DNA from: Alphaproteobacteria bacterium
Lineage (GTDB): Bacteria; Bacteroidota; Bacteroidia; Chitinophagales; Chitinophagaceae
Assembly (NCBI GenBank): GCA_030053915.1
Contig: JASGCT010000002.1
Span: forward strand, 58,780 to 122,779
Length of the DNA: 64,000 nt
Direction of reading: 5' to 3'
The translations under genes were made by a program, and so were the position numbers. Shown here piece by piece: positions 25,758 to 34,428 of this stretch (position 1 is the first letter of the stretch; each line of letters opens with the position of its first letter). The notes beneath the pieces were generated by a model that saw nothing but the letters and a program-made list of their open reading frames with translations, did no database searches and was not told where the DNA came from.

Positions 25758-26741
25758 ATGATTAAAATAAATAAAACCTTAACACTTGAAGAGTTTAGAT
25801 ATAATGACGTTAAACAAATACCTTATGCTACTGGCGAACTTAGTAATTTACTTAGAGATTTTTCGTTAGCAGTAAAACGAATTAACGTAGAAGTTAATAA
25901 AGCCGGGTTATTAGATGTTCTTGGCACCAGTGGTCTAACAAATATTCAGAATGAAGAGGTTATGAAATTAGACGACATTGCGAACACACATATTTTTAAT
26001 GTTTTAAGTAGTGGTTATAGCTGTGCTGGTGTGGCAAGCGAAGAATTAGATGACATCATGATATTTGATAATCCAGCCAACAATCAAAGTAAATATATTT
26101 TATTATACGACCCTATAGATGGCAGTAGTAATATTGATACCAATGTGTCTATAGGCAGTATTTTTAGTATTTATAGACGTATTTCAAAACCAGCACCTGA
26201 TAGTCCTTGTACTAAAGAAGATTTTTTACAACCAGGACATCAGATCATTGCTTCGGGCTATGTTATTTATGGCTCATCCACAATTTTTGTATTTGCTACA
26301 AAACGAGGTGTCAATGGTTTTACTTTGGATCCCACCATAGGTGAATTTTGTTTAAGTCATCCTAATATTCAATGTCCACAAACTGGTAGTATTATCTCTT
26401 TTAATATGGCTAACTACTATCAATTTACACAACCGACTCGGGATTATTTAAAGAAGTTTTTAACAGATAAAACAACAAATTTATCACATCGTTATATTGG
26501 TAGTTTAGTGGCTGATTTACATCGTAATTTAATTAAAGGAGGCTTGTTTTTGTATCCAAGTACTCTAGCCCACAAAAACGGAAAATTACGATTACAATAC
26601 GAATGTAACCCAATGGCATTTATTTTTCAGCAAGCTGGTGGCGTGGCTACCACTGGGCTTGAAGCTATTTTAGATATTATACCAACCGAGTTGCATCAAC
26701 GCGTTCCTATTATTATTGGTAGTCCTTATTTTTTTAAATAA
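25758..26741 (+). CDS. fbp: fructose-1,6-bisphosphatase, class I
   Basis: Hydrolyses fructose 1,6-bisphosphate to fructose 6-phosphate, the committed gluconeogenic step. At 327 residues it is full length. The metal-binding signature is LLYDPIDGSSNIDTNVSIG, with the GVASEELDD glutamates before it and RYIGSLVADLHRNLIKGG and KLRLQYECNPMAFIFQQAGG after it. It ends the four-gene run starting with chrA and is convergent with kup, 18 bases apart. Confidence 0.96.
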   Translation: MIKINKTLTLEEFRYNDVKQIPYATGELSNLLRDFSLAVKRINVEVNKAGLLDVLGTSGLTNIQNEEVMKLDDIANTHIFNVLSSGYSCAGVASEELDDIMIFDNPANNQSKYILLYDPIDGSSNIDTNVSIGSIFSIYRRISKPAPDSPCTKEDFLQPGHQIIASGYVIYGSSTIFVFATKRGVNGFTLDPTIGEFCLSHPNIQCPQTGSIISFNMANYYQFTQPTRDYLKKFLTDKTTNLSHRYIGSLVADLHRNLIKGGLFLYPSTLAHKNGKLRLQYECNPMAFIFQQAGGVATTGLEAILDIIPTELHQRVPIIIGSPYFFK

Positions 26742-26759
26742 TTACAATGAGGCACATGT

Positions 26760-28751
26760 TTAAATATTGTTATTATTTTGAGAAGATTCTCTTTGCAATT
26801 CAATATAAGATTTTGTATTCATGATTAAGGGTGTGCTTTCAATAATGATGTTAGAACTATCTAAACCAAAAACCTTTTTATCATGTTGCGACATGGCTTT
26901 TAACCAAAAATATAAGCTCAAAAATTTGTCCGTAAAAAAAGGTAATTCATTTTCAATTGAGAAAAAATTTTCAATAAAAACATAAGTCATGTCAGCATGA
27001 AAATTTTTTATATCAATATTTTCATACGGGCTATTAACACGTAATTCATTGTTATTTTTCATATCTAACATTACTTGTTTCAACAGGATATTTAATCGGG
27101 CTTCTATTTTAAAGCCTAATTTGAAATTAATTTTATAGAATGAATCTTTATAAATTTCTACAATATTATAATTCATTTGATAGGGTTCGTCGGTTGTTTG
27201 TATATTTACAACCCAATAAACGACTGCTTTTTTAGGTTTCTTAAATAAAATGGATTCAATGATTGATTTTTCAATTTTATCATCTTCATTCGATTTTGAA
27301 GCAAACACTAAATGGGTTGCATAAAGTGGGATATTTTTATCAAAACTTAAGTCAATAATTTTATTCAAATAGTTTTTAAGTTTAGAAAACTGAAGGTATT
27401 TATCAACTTGAATAGTAGATAAGTACCATACTAACATAATAAATATTAATGCTAACATAAAAATCACAATCAGCAGTGCGTGTTTAAGTTTAGGAGAGTT
27501 TGCAATAAAAAAAGATGTTTCTACTATGATGAATATCAGTAATATACAAGACGACAAAACAATGTTCCATTTTCTAAATGCTATCATATAAAATCCCATC
27601 AACAATGTTGTCATGATCATAGTTGTACAAATGGCAAAACCAAATGCGGCTTCCATATTACTGCTTTTTTTATAGATTAAAACAACTAATAAGCAAAATA
27701 TAAACAAAATATAATTAATGCTTGGGATATAAATATGTCCTTTTACATCTGACGGGTATTTGATGGTTACTCGAGGCCAAAAATTTAACGAAATAGCTTC
27801 ACTAATTAATGTAAATGTTCCTGAAATAAGCGCTTGTGAAGCTATAACTGCGGCAATCGTTGAAATAATGACACCAATCCATAAAAACCAACTTGGCATA
27901 ATCGAAAAAAATGGATTTTCACCAGCAAATTCAGTACCAACTTCATTTAAAAGAAATGCGCCTTGTCCAAGGTAATTAAAAATTAAACATATTTTTATAA
28001 AAATCCAACTTATTTCTATGTTTTTTTTTCCACAAATTCCTAAATCACTATATAATGCTTCGGCACCTGTTGTACATAAAAATATTGCACCTAAAAACCA
28101 AAACCCTCCTGGGTATTTAGTTAGTAATAAATACCCATAATACGGATTTAAAGATTTAATAATTTCAATATGTTGAACAACACTTATGATGCCTAATATG
28201 CCAATCATCATAAACCAAATTATCATAATTGGTCCAAAAGAAAATCCTACCACTTTTGTGCCTAATTTTTGAAATAAAAATAAACCACATAAGATCACAA
28301 TAACTACAGAAAGTGTAAAATTATTGCCATCATTAACAATCTGACTAAAATATGGAATTGTTTTTAATCCTTCTACAGCTGAGGCAATTGAAATTGGCGG
28401 TGTTATTACAGAATCGGCGAAAAGTGCTGAAGCACCAACGATAGCAGGAATAAACAACCACTTATTGCTTTTTCGTACTAAAGAAAAGAGAGCAAAAATA
28501 CCACCTTCACCTTTGTTGTCGGCTTTTAATGTTAAAAAAATATATTTAAACGTCGTTTGAAGCGTCAATGTCCAAAAAATACAGGAAATGGAACCAAAAA
28601 TAATTTCATGATCTAAAATATGATTTCTAATAATCGATTTAAACACATATAATGGTGACGTTCCTAAATCGCCATAAACTATTCCAATAGCAATAATAAA
28701 GCCTGTTGAGCTTATTTTAGTATAAAGTTCATTAGTTTTTTGGGTAATCAT
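26760..28751 (-). CDS. kup: KUP-family potassium uptake protein
   Basis: A 663-residue K+/H+ symporter. The N-terminal signature GIVYGDLGTSPLYVFKSI and ADNKGEGGIFALFSLVR, then SVITPPISIASAVEGLK, are diagnostic of Kup/HAK proteins; twelve hydrophobic helices span roughly residues 15-440. About 200 cytoplasmic C-terminal residues follow, with SFDKNIPLYATHLVFAS and the FGLDSSNIIIESTPLIMN end typical of the family. It has no close co-directional neighbour; purB ends 54 bases upstream. Confidence 0.95.
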   Translation of the reverse strand: MITQKTNELYTKISSTGFIIAIGIVYGDLGTSPLYVFKSIIRNHILDHEIIFGSISCIFWTLTLQTTFKYIFLTLKADNKGEGGIFALFSLVRKSNKWLFIPAIVGASALFADSVITPPISIASAVEGLKTIPYFSQIVNDGNNFTLSVVIVILCGLFLFQKLGTKVVGFSFGPIMIIWFMMIGILGIISVVQHIEIIKSLNPYYGYLLLTKYPGGFWFLGAIFLCTTGAEALYSDLGICGKKNIEISWIFIKICLIFNYLGQGAFLLNEVGTEFAGENPFFSIMPSWFLWIGVIISTIAAVIASQALISGTFTLISEAISLNFWPRVTIKYPSDVKGHIYIPSINYILFIFCLLVVLIYKKSSNMEAAFGFAICTTMIMTTLLMGFYMIAFRKWNIVLSSCILLIFIIVETSFFIANSPKLKHALLIVIFMLALIFIMLVWYLSTIQVDKYLQFSKLKNYLNKIIDLSFDKNIPLYATHLVFASKSNEDDKIEKSIIESILFKKPKKAVVYWVVNIQTTDEPYQMNYNIVEIYKDSFYKINFKLGFKIEARLNILLKQVMLDMKNNNELRVNSPYENIDIKNFHADMTYVFIENFFSIENELPFFTDKFLSLYFWLKAMSQHDKKVFGLDSSNIIIESTPLIMNTKSYIELQRESSQNNNNI

Positions 28752-28804
28752 ATCATAAATTTTAAATTTATATGATACTCCCGTTTCGAAACAAAGAATT
28801 GTGT

Positions 28805-30163
28805 TTAAAGTCCATAACCGGTATAATTAAAAGGCGTAATTCTTAAAAGTTTCTGTTTAAGGTTATCCGGAACATTTAATTGTTGGATAAATAAATCCAT
28901 TTCTTTTTTAGTAATTTTTTGATATTGTCGCGAAAAATCTTTTAAAAGTTGGTATGGCTTTTCAAACCCCTCCGTTCTTAAAACATTTTGGATTGCTTCT
29001 GCCACTACAACCCAATTGTCTTCCAAATCGTGCTTCAAGGTTTCTTCGTTAACAACTAATTTTTTAAGACCATTTTGAATGGATTCTAAAGCAATCCAAG
29101 TATGTGCTAAAGGCACACCTAAATTTCGTAACACGGTTGAATCGGTTAAATCTCTTTGTAAACGACTGATAGGTAATTTTTCACTTAAAAAAGCGAGCCC
29201 AGCATTGGCTAACATTAAATTTCCTTCAGCATTTTCAAAATCAATAGGGTTCACTTTATGGGGCATCGCCGACGAGCCCACTTCGTTCGAATTAATTTTT
29301 TGAATAAAATAATTCATACTAATATATGCCCAGATATCCCTACAAAAATCTATCAGAATTGTATTCATTCTTTTAATCGTGTCGCAATGTGCGGCTAAAA
29401 AATCGTAGGGCTCTATTTGAGTTGTGTACTCGGTACGTTCTAAACCTAAGATGGTCTTAACAAAATGGTCTGCAAATGTTTGCCAATCAATTGCTGGCAA
29501 ACTTACTTTATGAGCATTTAAATTACCAATAGCTCCTCCAAATTTTGCACGGTGAGGTAATAATTTTAAAAGATGTAATTGGGCTTTTAAGCGTTCAGAA
29601 AAAACTTTAAATTCTTTACCTAAGATTGTTGGAGTTGCTGGCTGTCCGTGGGTTCGGCTTAACATGGGAATATCTTTATAAAGAAGCGCTAATTGGTTTA
29701 TTGTGTTTATCATTATTTCCCAGGCATTGATAAAATGGTCTTGGTAAAAATTTTTTAACATACAAGGGATGGCTGTATTATTGATGTCTTGAGATGTTAA
29801 TCCAAAATGAATCCAATTCTCTAAATTACACATATCATTTTTTTGCACAAAATCTTGTAAAAAATATTCTACAGCTTTTACGTCATGTTTCGTAATAGAC
29901 TCTATGTCTTTTATTTGTTGAAAATATATTAATTCTGATTCGGGCGTTAATTGAAGTAAACCTAAAAGTTTTTCTTTTTGATTTTCGGAGATTGTAAAAA
30001 GCCCCTGTTTACTTAATTCTAAGAGGTATAGTACTTCAATTTTTATACGATATTTAATAAGGGCGTACTCAGAAAAATACGCTTGAAGTACTTTTGTTTT
30101 GTTGGCGTATCTACCATCTATAGGACTGATAGCTAATATATTAAAAGCATTTTTAGATGTCAT
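28805..30163 (-). CDS. purB: adenylosuccinate lyase
   Basis: Acts twice in purine synthesis, releasing fumarate from SAICAR and from adenylosuccinate. The 452-residue protein has ISPIDGRYANKTKVL at the N terminus, TSQDINNTA, SRTHGQPATPTILGKEFKVF, and the fumarase-superfamily signature GSSAMPHKVNPIDFENAEGN with the catalytic serine loop. It is 3 bases after purH and forms the last gene of purA-purH-purB. Confidence 0.96.
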   Translation of the reverse strand: MTSKNAFNILAISPIDGRYANKTKVLQAYFSEYALIKYRIKIEVLYLLELSKQGLFTISENQKEKLLGLLQLTPESELIYFQQIKDIESITKHDVKAVEYFLQDFVQKNDMCNLENWIHFGLTSQDINNTAIPCMLKNFYQDHFINAWEIMINTINQLALLYKDIPMLSRTHGQPATPTILGKEFKVFSERLKAQLHLLKLLPHRAKFGGAIGNLNAHKVSLPAIDWQTFADHFVKTILGLERTEYTTQIEPYDFLAAHCDTIKRMNTILIDFCRDIWAYISMNYFIQKINSNEVGSSAMPHKVNPIDFENAEGNLMLANAGLAFLSEKLPISRLQRDLTDSTVLRNLGVPLAHTWIALESIQNGLKKLVVNEETLKHDLEDNWVVVAEAIQNVLRTEGFEKPYQLLKDFSRQYQKITKKEMDLFIQQLNVPDNLKQKLLRITPFNYTGYGL

Positions 30164-30166
30164 GTG

Positions 30167-31717
30167 CTAATGTTTAAAGTGACGAATGCCAGTAAAATAA
30201 AGTGGGATTTTAAATGCCTTACAAGCTGCTATAACTTGTGAATCGTTTATACTTCCACCTGGTTGCATTATGGCTTTAATACCAAATTCATGTGCTAAAT
30301 CTACCACATCTCGAAATGGGAAAAAAGCATCGGAGGCTAAGACTGGGTTTACAATATTGGGTTTTAAAGCGGTTTGTTTTAAAGCGATTTCGGCAGATTG
30401 AATTCTATTCATCTGACCAGCCCCAATACCAGTAGTTGCTTGATTTTCTGCAATTACGATGGCATTAGAATTTACGTGTTTTACTACTTTTAAAGCAAAT
30501 AATAAATCGGACAATTGTTCTGGCGTGGCTTCGTAATCTGAGGCAGATTTTAAATTAAAAGTATCTAGAAGTTGGTTGTTAGACCTTTGCACTAAATATC
30601 CATTAAATATAGATTTAATTTGAGTTAATGGTTTATGTATTTCGTCAATATTATACGTTAAAACCCTTAGGTTTTTTTTAGATTTTAAAATCACTAAGGC
30701 TTGAGGTTCAAATGCTGGTGCCATTACAATTTCTAAAAAAAGTGGCGACAATAAATGAGCGGTTTCTATATCTAAGGTTTCATTAGTTATGATGATGCCG
30801 CCAAAGATTGAAATAGGGTCGGCCGCTTGGGCTTTTTGAAAAGCGATTGCTAATGATTCGTCTGATGCAACACCACAGGGGTTGTTATGTTTAATAACCG
30901 CAACGGTGGGTTGATTTGAAAATTCAGCTATACATTGCAGTGCTGCTTGCGCATCTAATATATTGTTATAAGACAAATCTTTTCCTTGTATTTGAACATG
31001 GTTAGCAAGTACATTTTGGATAGGGTTTGGTATTTGATAGACTGCAGCATCTTGATGAGGATTTTCGCCATAACGCAATATTTGTTTTTTATCGAGTTCT
31101 AAAATTATTTTTTGAGGTAGATTGTTTTGAGGCGTTAACGTATTAAAATAATTTGCAATACAATGGTCGTAATGAGCTATGATATTAAAGGCTTTGGTTG
31201 CTAAATACAAACGTGTTGCAAGTGAAACATCTTGATGTAATTGTAACTCTTGCCAAACGAGTTCAAAATCTTCGGCTTCAACTAAAATAACTACGTCTTT
31301 ATAATTTTTAGCGGCGGCTCTAATCATGGTAGGACCTCCAATATCAATTTGTTCAATGGCTTGGTCTAAAGTTGACGCCGCATTCGCAATAGTTTGTTCA
31401 AATGGATATAAATTAACAATCACCATGTCAATCGATTTTATGTTATGTTTTAAAAGCGTTTCTTGATGATCTTGGTTGTTACGTTTAAACAAAATGCCCC
31501 CGTGAATATTGGGGTGTAGGGTTTTTACTCTTCCATCTAAAATTTCAGGAAAATGTGTGGTATCTTCAACTGTCATAACCTGTAAATGATGTTCATTAAG
31601 GATCGCTTCTGTTTTGCCTGTAGCAATTATTTGTATGCCTAAAGTATTTAGTTTTTGGGCAAATTCAACAACACCAGACTTATTATAAGTACTAAATAAA
31701 GCGTTTTTAATCTTCAT
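30167..31717 (-). CDS. purH: bifunctional AICAR formyltransferase/IMP cyclohydrolase
   Basis: Completes de novo IMP synthesis. The 516-residue protein has an N-terminal cyclohydrolase (MGS-like) domain starting KNALFSTYNKSGVVEFAQKL with TVEDTTHFPEILDGRVKTLHP, and a C-terminal formyltransferase domain with AVIKHNNPCGVASDE, the Lys-His catalytic pair, and GIGAGQMNR. The start overlaps purA by 11 bases, so coupling is likely. Confidence 0.97.
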   Translation of the reverse strand: MKIKNALFSTYNKSGVVEFAQKLNTLGIQIIATGKTEAILNEHHLQVMTVEDTTHFPEILDGRVKTLHPNIHGGILFKRNNQDHQETLLKHNIKSIDMVIVNLYPFEQTIANAASTLDQAIEQIDIGGPTMIRAAAKNYKDVVILVEAEDFELVWQELQLHQDVSLATRLYLATKAFNIIAHYDHCIANYFNTLTPQNNLPQKIILELDKKQILRYGENPHQDAAVYQIPNPIQNVLANHVQIQGKDLSYNNILDAQAALQCIAEFSNQPTVAVIKHNNPCGVASDESLAIAFQKAQAADPISIFGGIIITNETLDIETAHLLSPLFLEIVMAPAFEPQALVILKSKKNLRVLTYNIDEIHKPLTQIKSIFNGYLVQRSNNQLLDTFNLKSASDYEATPEQLSDLLFALKVVKHVNSNAIVIAENQATTGIGAGQMNRIQSAEIALKQTALKPNIVNPVLASDAFFPFRDVVDLAHEFGIKAIMQPGGSINDSQVIAACKAFKIPLYFTGIRHFKH

Positions 31718-32993
31718 AGTTAGGCATTTGAATAATATCTTGTTGCTCTACGCCATTAGAAATAGCAGTAATATTGACCCCAATTTGAGTTTTTATAAAT
31801 TTAAGATAGGTATGCAAAGCTTCGGGTAATAAATGGGCGTGTTTAATTTGTGAAATATTGGTTTTCCAGCCTTTAAAATTGGTATAGATGGGTTGAATGT
31901 CTTTAAGTTCATCTTGGTTATTAGTGAATTGAAAATTTTCTTGGTGATGCAGACGGTATTGATGACACACTTGTAGTTGGTCAAAATGATCTAAAACATC
32001 CATTTTAGTAAGCATTAGCTGCGTAACGCCATTAATCATACACGCATAATTTAAAGCCACAAGGTCTAACCAACCGCAGCGTCTGGGGCGGCCTGTTGTA
32101 GCCCCAAATTCATTACCCATTTTTCGCATAAATGCTTCTTGTTCTTGGTCGATTATTTCGGTAGGAAATGGGCCATTACCAACCCTTGTACAATACCCTT
32201 TGCTAACGCCAATAACCTCACGAATAAGTTGGGGTGCAACACCTAAACTAGCGCATATTCCAGACGACACTGTATTAGAAGAGGTTACAAAAGGGTATGT
32301 TCCTAAATCGATATCTAACATGGTGCCTTGAGCGCCTTCCCCTAAAATTTTTAAGCCTTTTTTTAAACAATCATGGATAAAATAAGGCATATTAACAACT
32401 TTAAAATTTTTAAGAAATTCTATCGCTTTAAAAAACAGGGCTTCTTTTTCCTCTAAAACTACTTGGTATGCTTCATTTTTGGGCATCAGATTAAGGTGGT
32501 GTTTTTTTAAATCTTGATACTCTTGATAAAAATTTTTTTGAAAAATTTGTCTTACCCTAAGTGCATTTCTTCCAGCTTTATCCATATAAGCTGGACCAAT
32601 TCCTTTTAGTGTAGAACCGATTTTCAAAGAGCCTTTAGCGTCTTCGTTCATTTGATCTAACATTTGGTGTGTAGGAACGATTAATGACGTATTTTCAGCA
32701 AGAATTATTTTATCAAAAATGGCTGTTTGCACTTCTTGAAGGGCAATGATTTCTTTATGAAACACGATGGGGTCTAGTACCACACACCCTCCTATTACGT
32801 TTATTTTATTAGCGTGTAAAACTCCGGATGGCACTTGATGTAACACTAATTTTTTACCATTTAAATAAATAGTATGTCCAGCGTTGGGACCACCTTGATA
32901 ACGGGCAATAACGTCGTATTTATGTGCTAAAAAATCTACTAATTTTCCTTTACCTTCGTCGCCCCACTGTAAACCAATTAAAATATCAATCAT
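31707..32993 (-). CDS. purA: adenylosuccinate synthetase
   Basis: GTP-dependent first step from IMP to AMP. It has 428 residues with the N-terminal GLQWGDEGKGKLVDFLA P-loop and catalytic Asp, GGPNAGHTIYLNGKK (catalytic His), GSTLKGIGPAYMDKAGRNALRV, TSSNTVSSGIC and the GATTGRPRRCGWLDL base-binding region. It is the promoter-proximal gene of the purA-purH-purB unit, which therefore covers IMP formation and its conversion to AMP. Confidence 0.97.
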   Translation of the reverse strand: MIDILIGLQWGDEGKGKLVDFLAHKYDVIARYQGGPNAGHTIYLNGKKLVLHQVPSGVLHANKINVIGGCVVLDPIVFHKEIIALQEVQTAIFDKIILAENTSLIVPTHQMLDQMNEDAKGSLKIGSTLKGIGPAYMDKAGRNALRVRQIFQKNFYQEYQDLKKHHLNLMPKNEAYQVVLEEKEALFFKAIEFLKNFKVVNMPYFIHDCLKKGLKILGEGAQGTMLDIDLGTYPFVTSSNTVSSGICASLGVAPQLIREVIGVSKGYCTRVGNGPFPTEIIDQEQEAFMRKMGNEFGATTGRPRRCGWLDLVALNYACMINGVTQLMLTKMDVLDHFDQLQVCHQYRLHHQENFQFTNNQDELKDIQPIYTNFKGWKTNISQIKHAHLLPEALHTYLKFIKTQIGVNITAISNGVEQQDIIQMPNYED

Positions 32994-33013
32994 AATTTAT
33001 AAATTTATCAAAG

Positions 33014-33021
33014 CAAAAATA
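33014..33021 (-). promoter_or_regulatory. -7 element TATTTTTG for purA-purH-purB
   Basis: Minus-strand TATTTTTG, 20 bases upstream of the purA ATG. The leader is too short for a purine riboswitch, and none was seen. Confidence 0.55.
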
Positions 33022-33269
33022 CTAAATAATTAACAGTAAATTCAAATAGAATAAAAGAAAGTAATTAACATTAATTCATAATACGTGTAAAAATCATAAA
33101 ATATTACTTGGGTTGGCATATATTATAATACTCTATAAAGCCTCTTGCAATTTTAAAATGGACTGTTTTTAAAGTGGCGGCTTTATATGTTTATATTATT
33201 ATACATCTAAGATTTTTTTAAAAAAGATACATTTTTTTTAAAAATATCAAAATTTCATAAAATAACTCT
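33022..33269. other. intergenic region between divergent promoters
   Basis: About 250 AT-rich bases without a credible reading frame. The one structured element is the long inverted repeat listed at 33134-33187; otherwise nothing is recognisable. Confidence 0.5.
33134..33187. repeat. inverted repeat with internal stem
   Basis: TATAAAGCC (33134-33142) and GGCTTTATA (33179-33187) are perfect 9-base inverted arms around 36 bases, and the interior can add a TTTAAAA/TTTTAAA stem. It lies outside both divergent promoters, so it is not a leader of either known transcript. Confidence 0.5.
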
Positions 33270-33277
33270 TATATTTG
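33270..33277 (+). promoter_or_regulatory. -7 element TATATTTG for the cytochrome c-DUF1080 pair
   Basis: Exact consensus 16 bases before the ATG at 33294. Confidence 0.6.
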
Positions 33278-33293
33278 CTAAATAATTTTTTTT

Positions 33294-33662
33294 ATGAAAA
33301 ATTCAGTTTTAATACTTTTAATTGTATTGATTTTATTTGGCGCTTGTCAATCGTCACAAAATAACAATACCAATAATGGCAACGATATAACAACTAATCC
33401 AGCGTATGCAACAGGTGTTAAATTAATAGCTAATAGCGATTGCCTAACATGCCATTCCGTTGAAAAAGCGATTACAGGACCTTCTTATAAAGATATTGCT
33501 AATAAATATGAAAACAATGCCGACAATATTTCGATGTTAGCCAATAAAATTATTAAAGGTGGACGAGGTAATTGGGGACAAATTCCTATGACGCCACACC
33601 CTCAAATGAGCACCCAAGACGCTGAAGCTATCGTACAATACATTTTTTTATTAAAAAAATAA
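33294..33662 (+). CDS. c-type cytochrome lipoprotein
   Basis: A 122-residue exported single-heme cytochrome. The signal peptide ends in a lipobox with Cys18 (LFGAC), followed by an Asn/Thr-rich linker, the heme site CLTCH (Cys51, Cys54, His55) and a class I fold with GPSYKDIANKY; the distal Met is probably in IPMTPHPQMS. Such cytochromes commonly sit beside DUF1080 and sugar dehydrogenase genes in Bacteroidota. It is 6 bases before the DUF1080 gene. Confidence 0.9.
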   Translation: MKNSVLILLIVLILFGACQSSQNNNTNNGNDITTNPAYATGVKLIANSDCLTCHSVEKAITGPSYKDIANKYENNADNISMLANKIIKGGRGNWGQIPMTPHPQMSTQDAEAIVQYIFLLKK

Positions 33663-33668
33663 TTTATT

Positions 33669-34394
33669 ATGAAACTTAATTTTTATAAGAGCCTCCTTGG
33701 TTGTGGCTTTTTAGTGTTTGCAATGTCGTTTAGTCTGTTTTCGCAAAGCAATTCAGGGTTTACGCCTCTTTTCGATGGGACCACTTTAAAAAATTGGCAC
33801 TCTTACGGCGAATCGCAAGCCGGTAACGCATGGAAAGTAGTAGATGGCAGCATCTATTTAGACCCAAGCAATAAAAAAGATTGGCAAATTGTTGGTGGTG
33901 GCGATTTGGTTTCTAATGAAAGTTTTGATAATTTTCATCTTAAATTAGATTGGAAAATTTCGGGCAAAGGCAATAGTGGGATCATTTTTTGTTCTCAAGA
34001 TGAACCTAAAAAGTATAAAGAAGCGTGGTACACAGGACCCGAAATGCAGGTTTTAGATAACGAAGGTACAAACATTCAAAATCCTAAACAAAAAGCGGGT
34101 GGTTTATATGATTTATTCGCTCCTGCCCAAGATGTTACCAAACCAGTTGGCGAATGGAATAGTGCCGAAATTATATTAGAATATCCCAAATTAACCTTAA
34201 AACTTAATGGAGTGGTTACGGTTTCTACCGATGTAACTTCGGAAGATTTTAAAAGTAGACTTGTAGCAAGTAAATTTAAAAAAGACCCCTCCATTCACGG
34301 GTTTTTAGAAAAATTTTCAGGGCATATTGTACTTCAAGACCATGGCGCTGCAGTTTGGTATAAAAATATAATGATTAAAAAACTTCCTAAATAA
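33669..34394 (+). CDS. DUF1080 (3-keto-disaccharide hydrolase-like) exported protein
   Basis: A 241-residue protein with a signal peptide ending at SLFSQS and one DUF1080 domain, a concanavalin-like beta sandwich. Family blocks are GFTPLFDGTTLKNWHSYG, LVSNESFDNFHLKLDWKISGKGNSGIIF, YTGPEMQVLDNEG and the terminal GHIVLQDHGAAVWYKNIMIK. Members have been linked to hydrolysis of 3-keto-glycosides made by Gfo/Idh oxidoreductases and cytochromes. A Gfo/Idh gene lies at 24556 but is not adjacent; any functional pairing is inference. Confidence 0.88.
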   Translation: MKLNFYKSLLGCGFLVFAMSFSLFSQSNSGFTPLFDGTTLKNWHSYGESQAGNAWKVVDGSIYLDPSNKKDWQIVGGGDLVSNESFDNFHLKLDWKISGKGNSGIIFCSQDEPKKYKEAWYTGPEMQVLDNEGTNIQNPKQKAGGLYDLFAPAQDVTKPVGEWNSAEIILEYPKLTLKLNGVVTVSTDVTSEDFKSRLVASKFKKDPSIHGFLEKFSGHIVLQDHGAAVWYKNIMIKKLPK

Positions 34395-34428
34395 AACCAA
34401 TAAAAATTACTTTAATTATTTTCAGTAC

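Noticed and set aside
33000..33293. Purine riboswitch upstream of purA
   Set aside because: The -7 element lies only 20 bases before the ATG, leaving no leader to hold one, and no purine-aptamer signature was seen.
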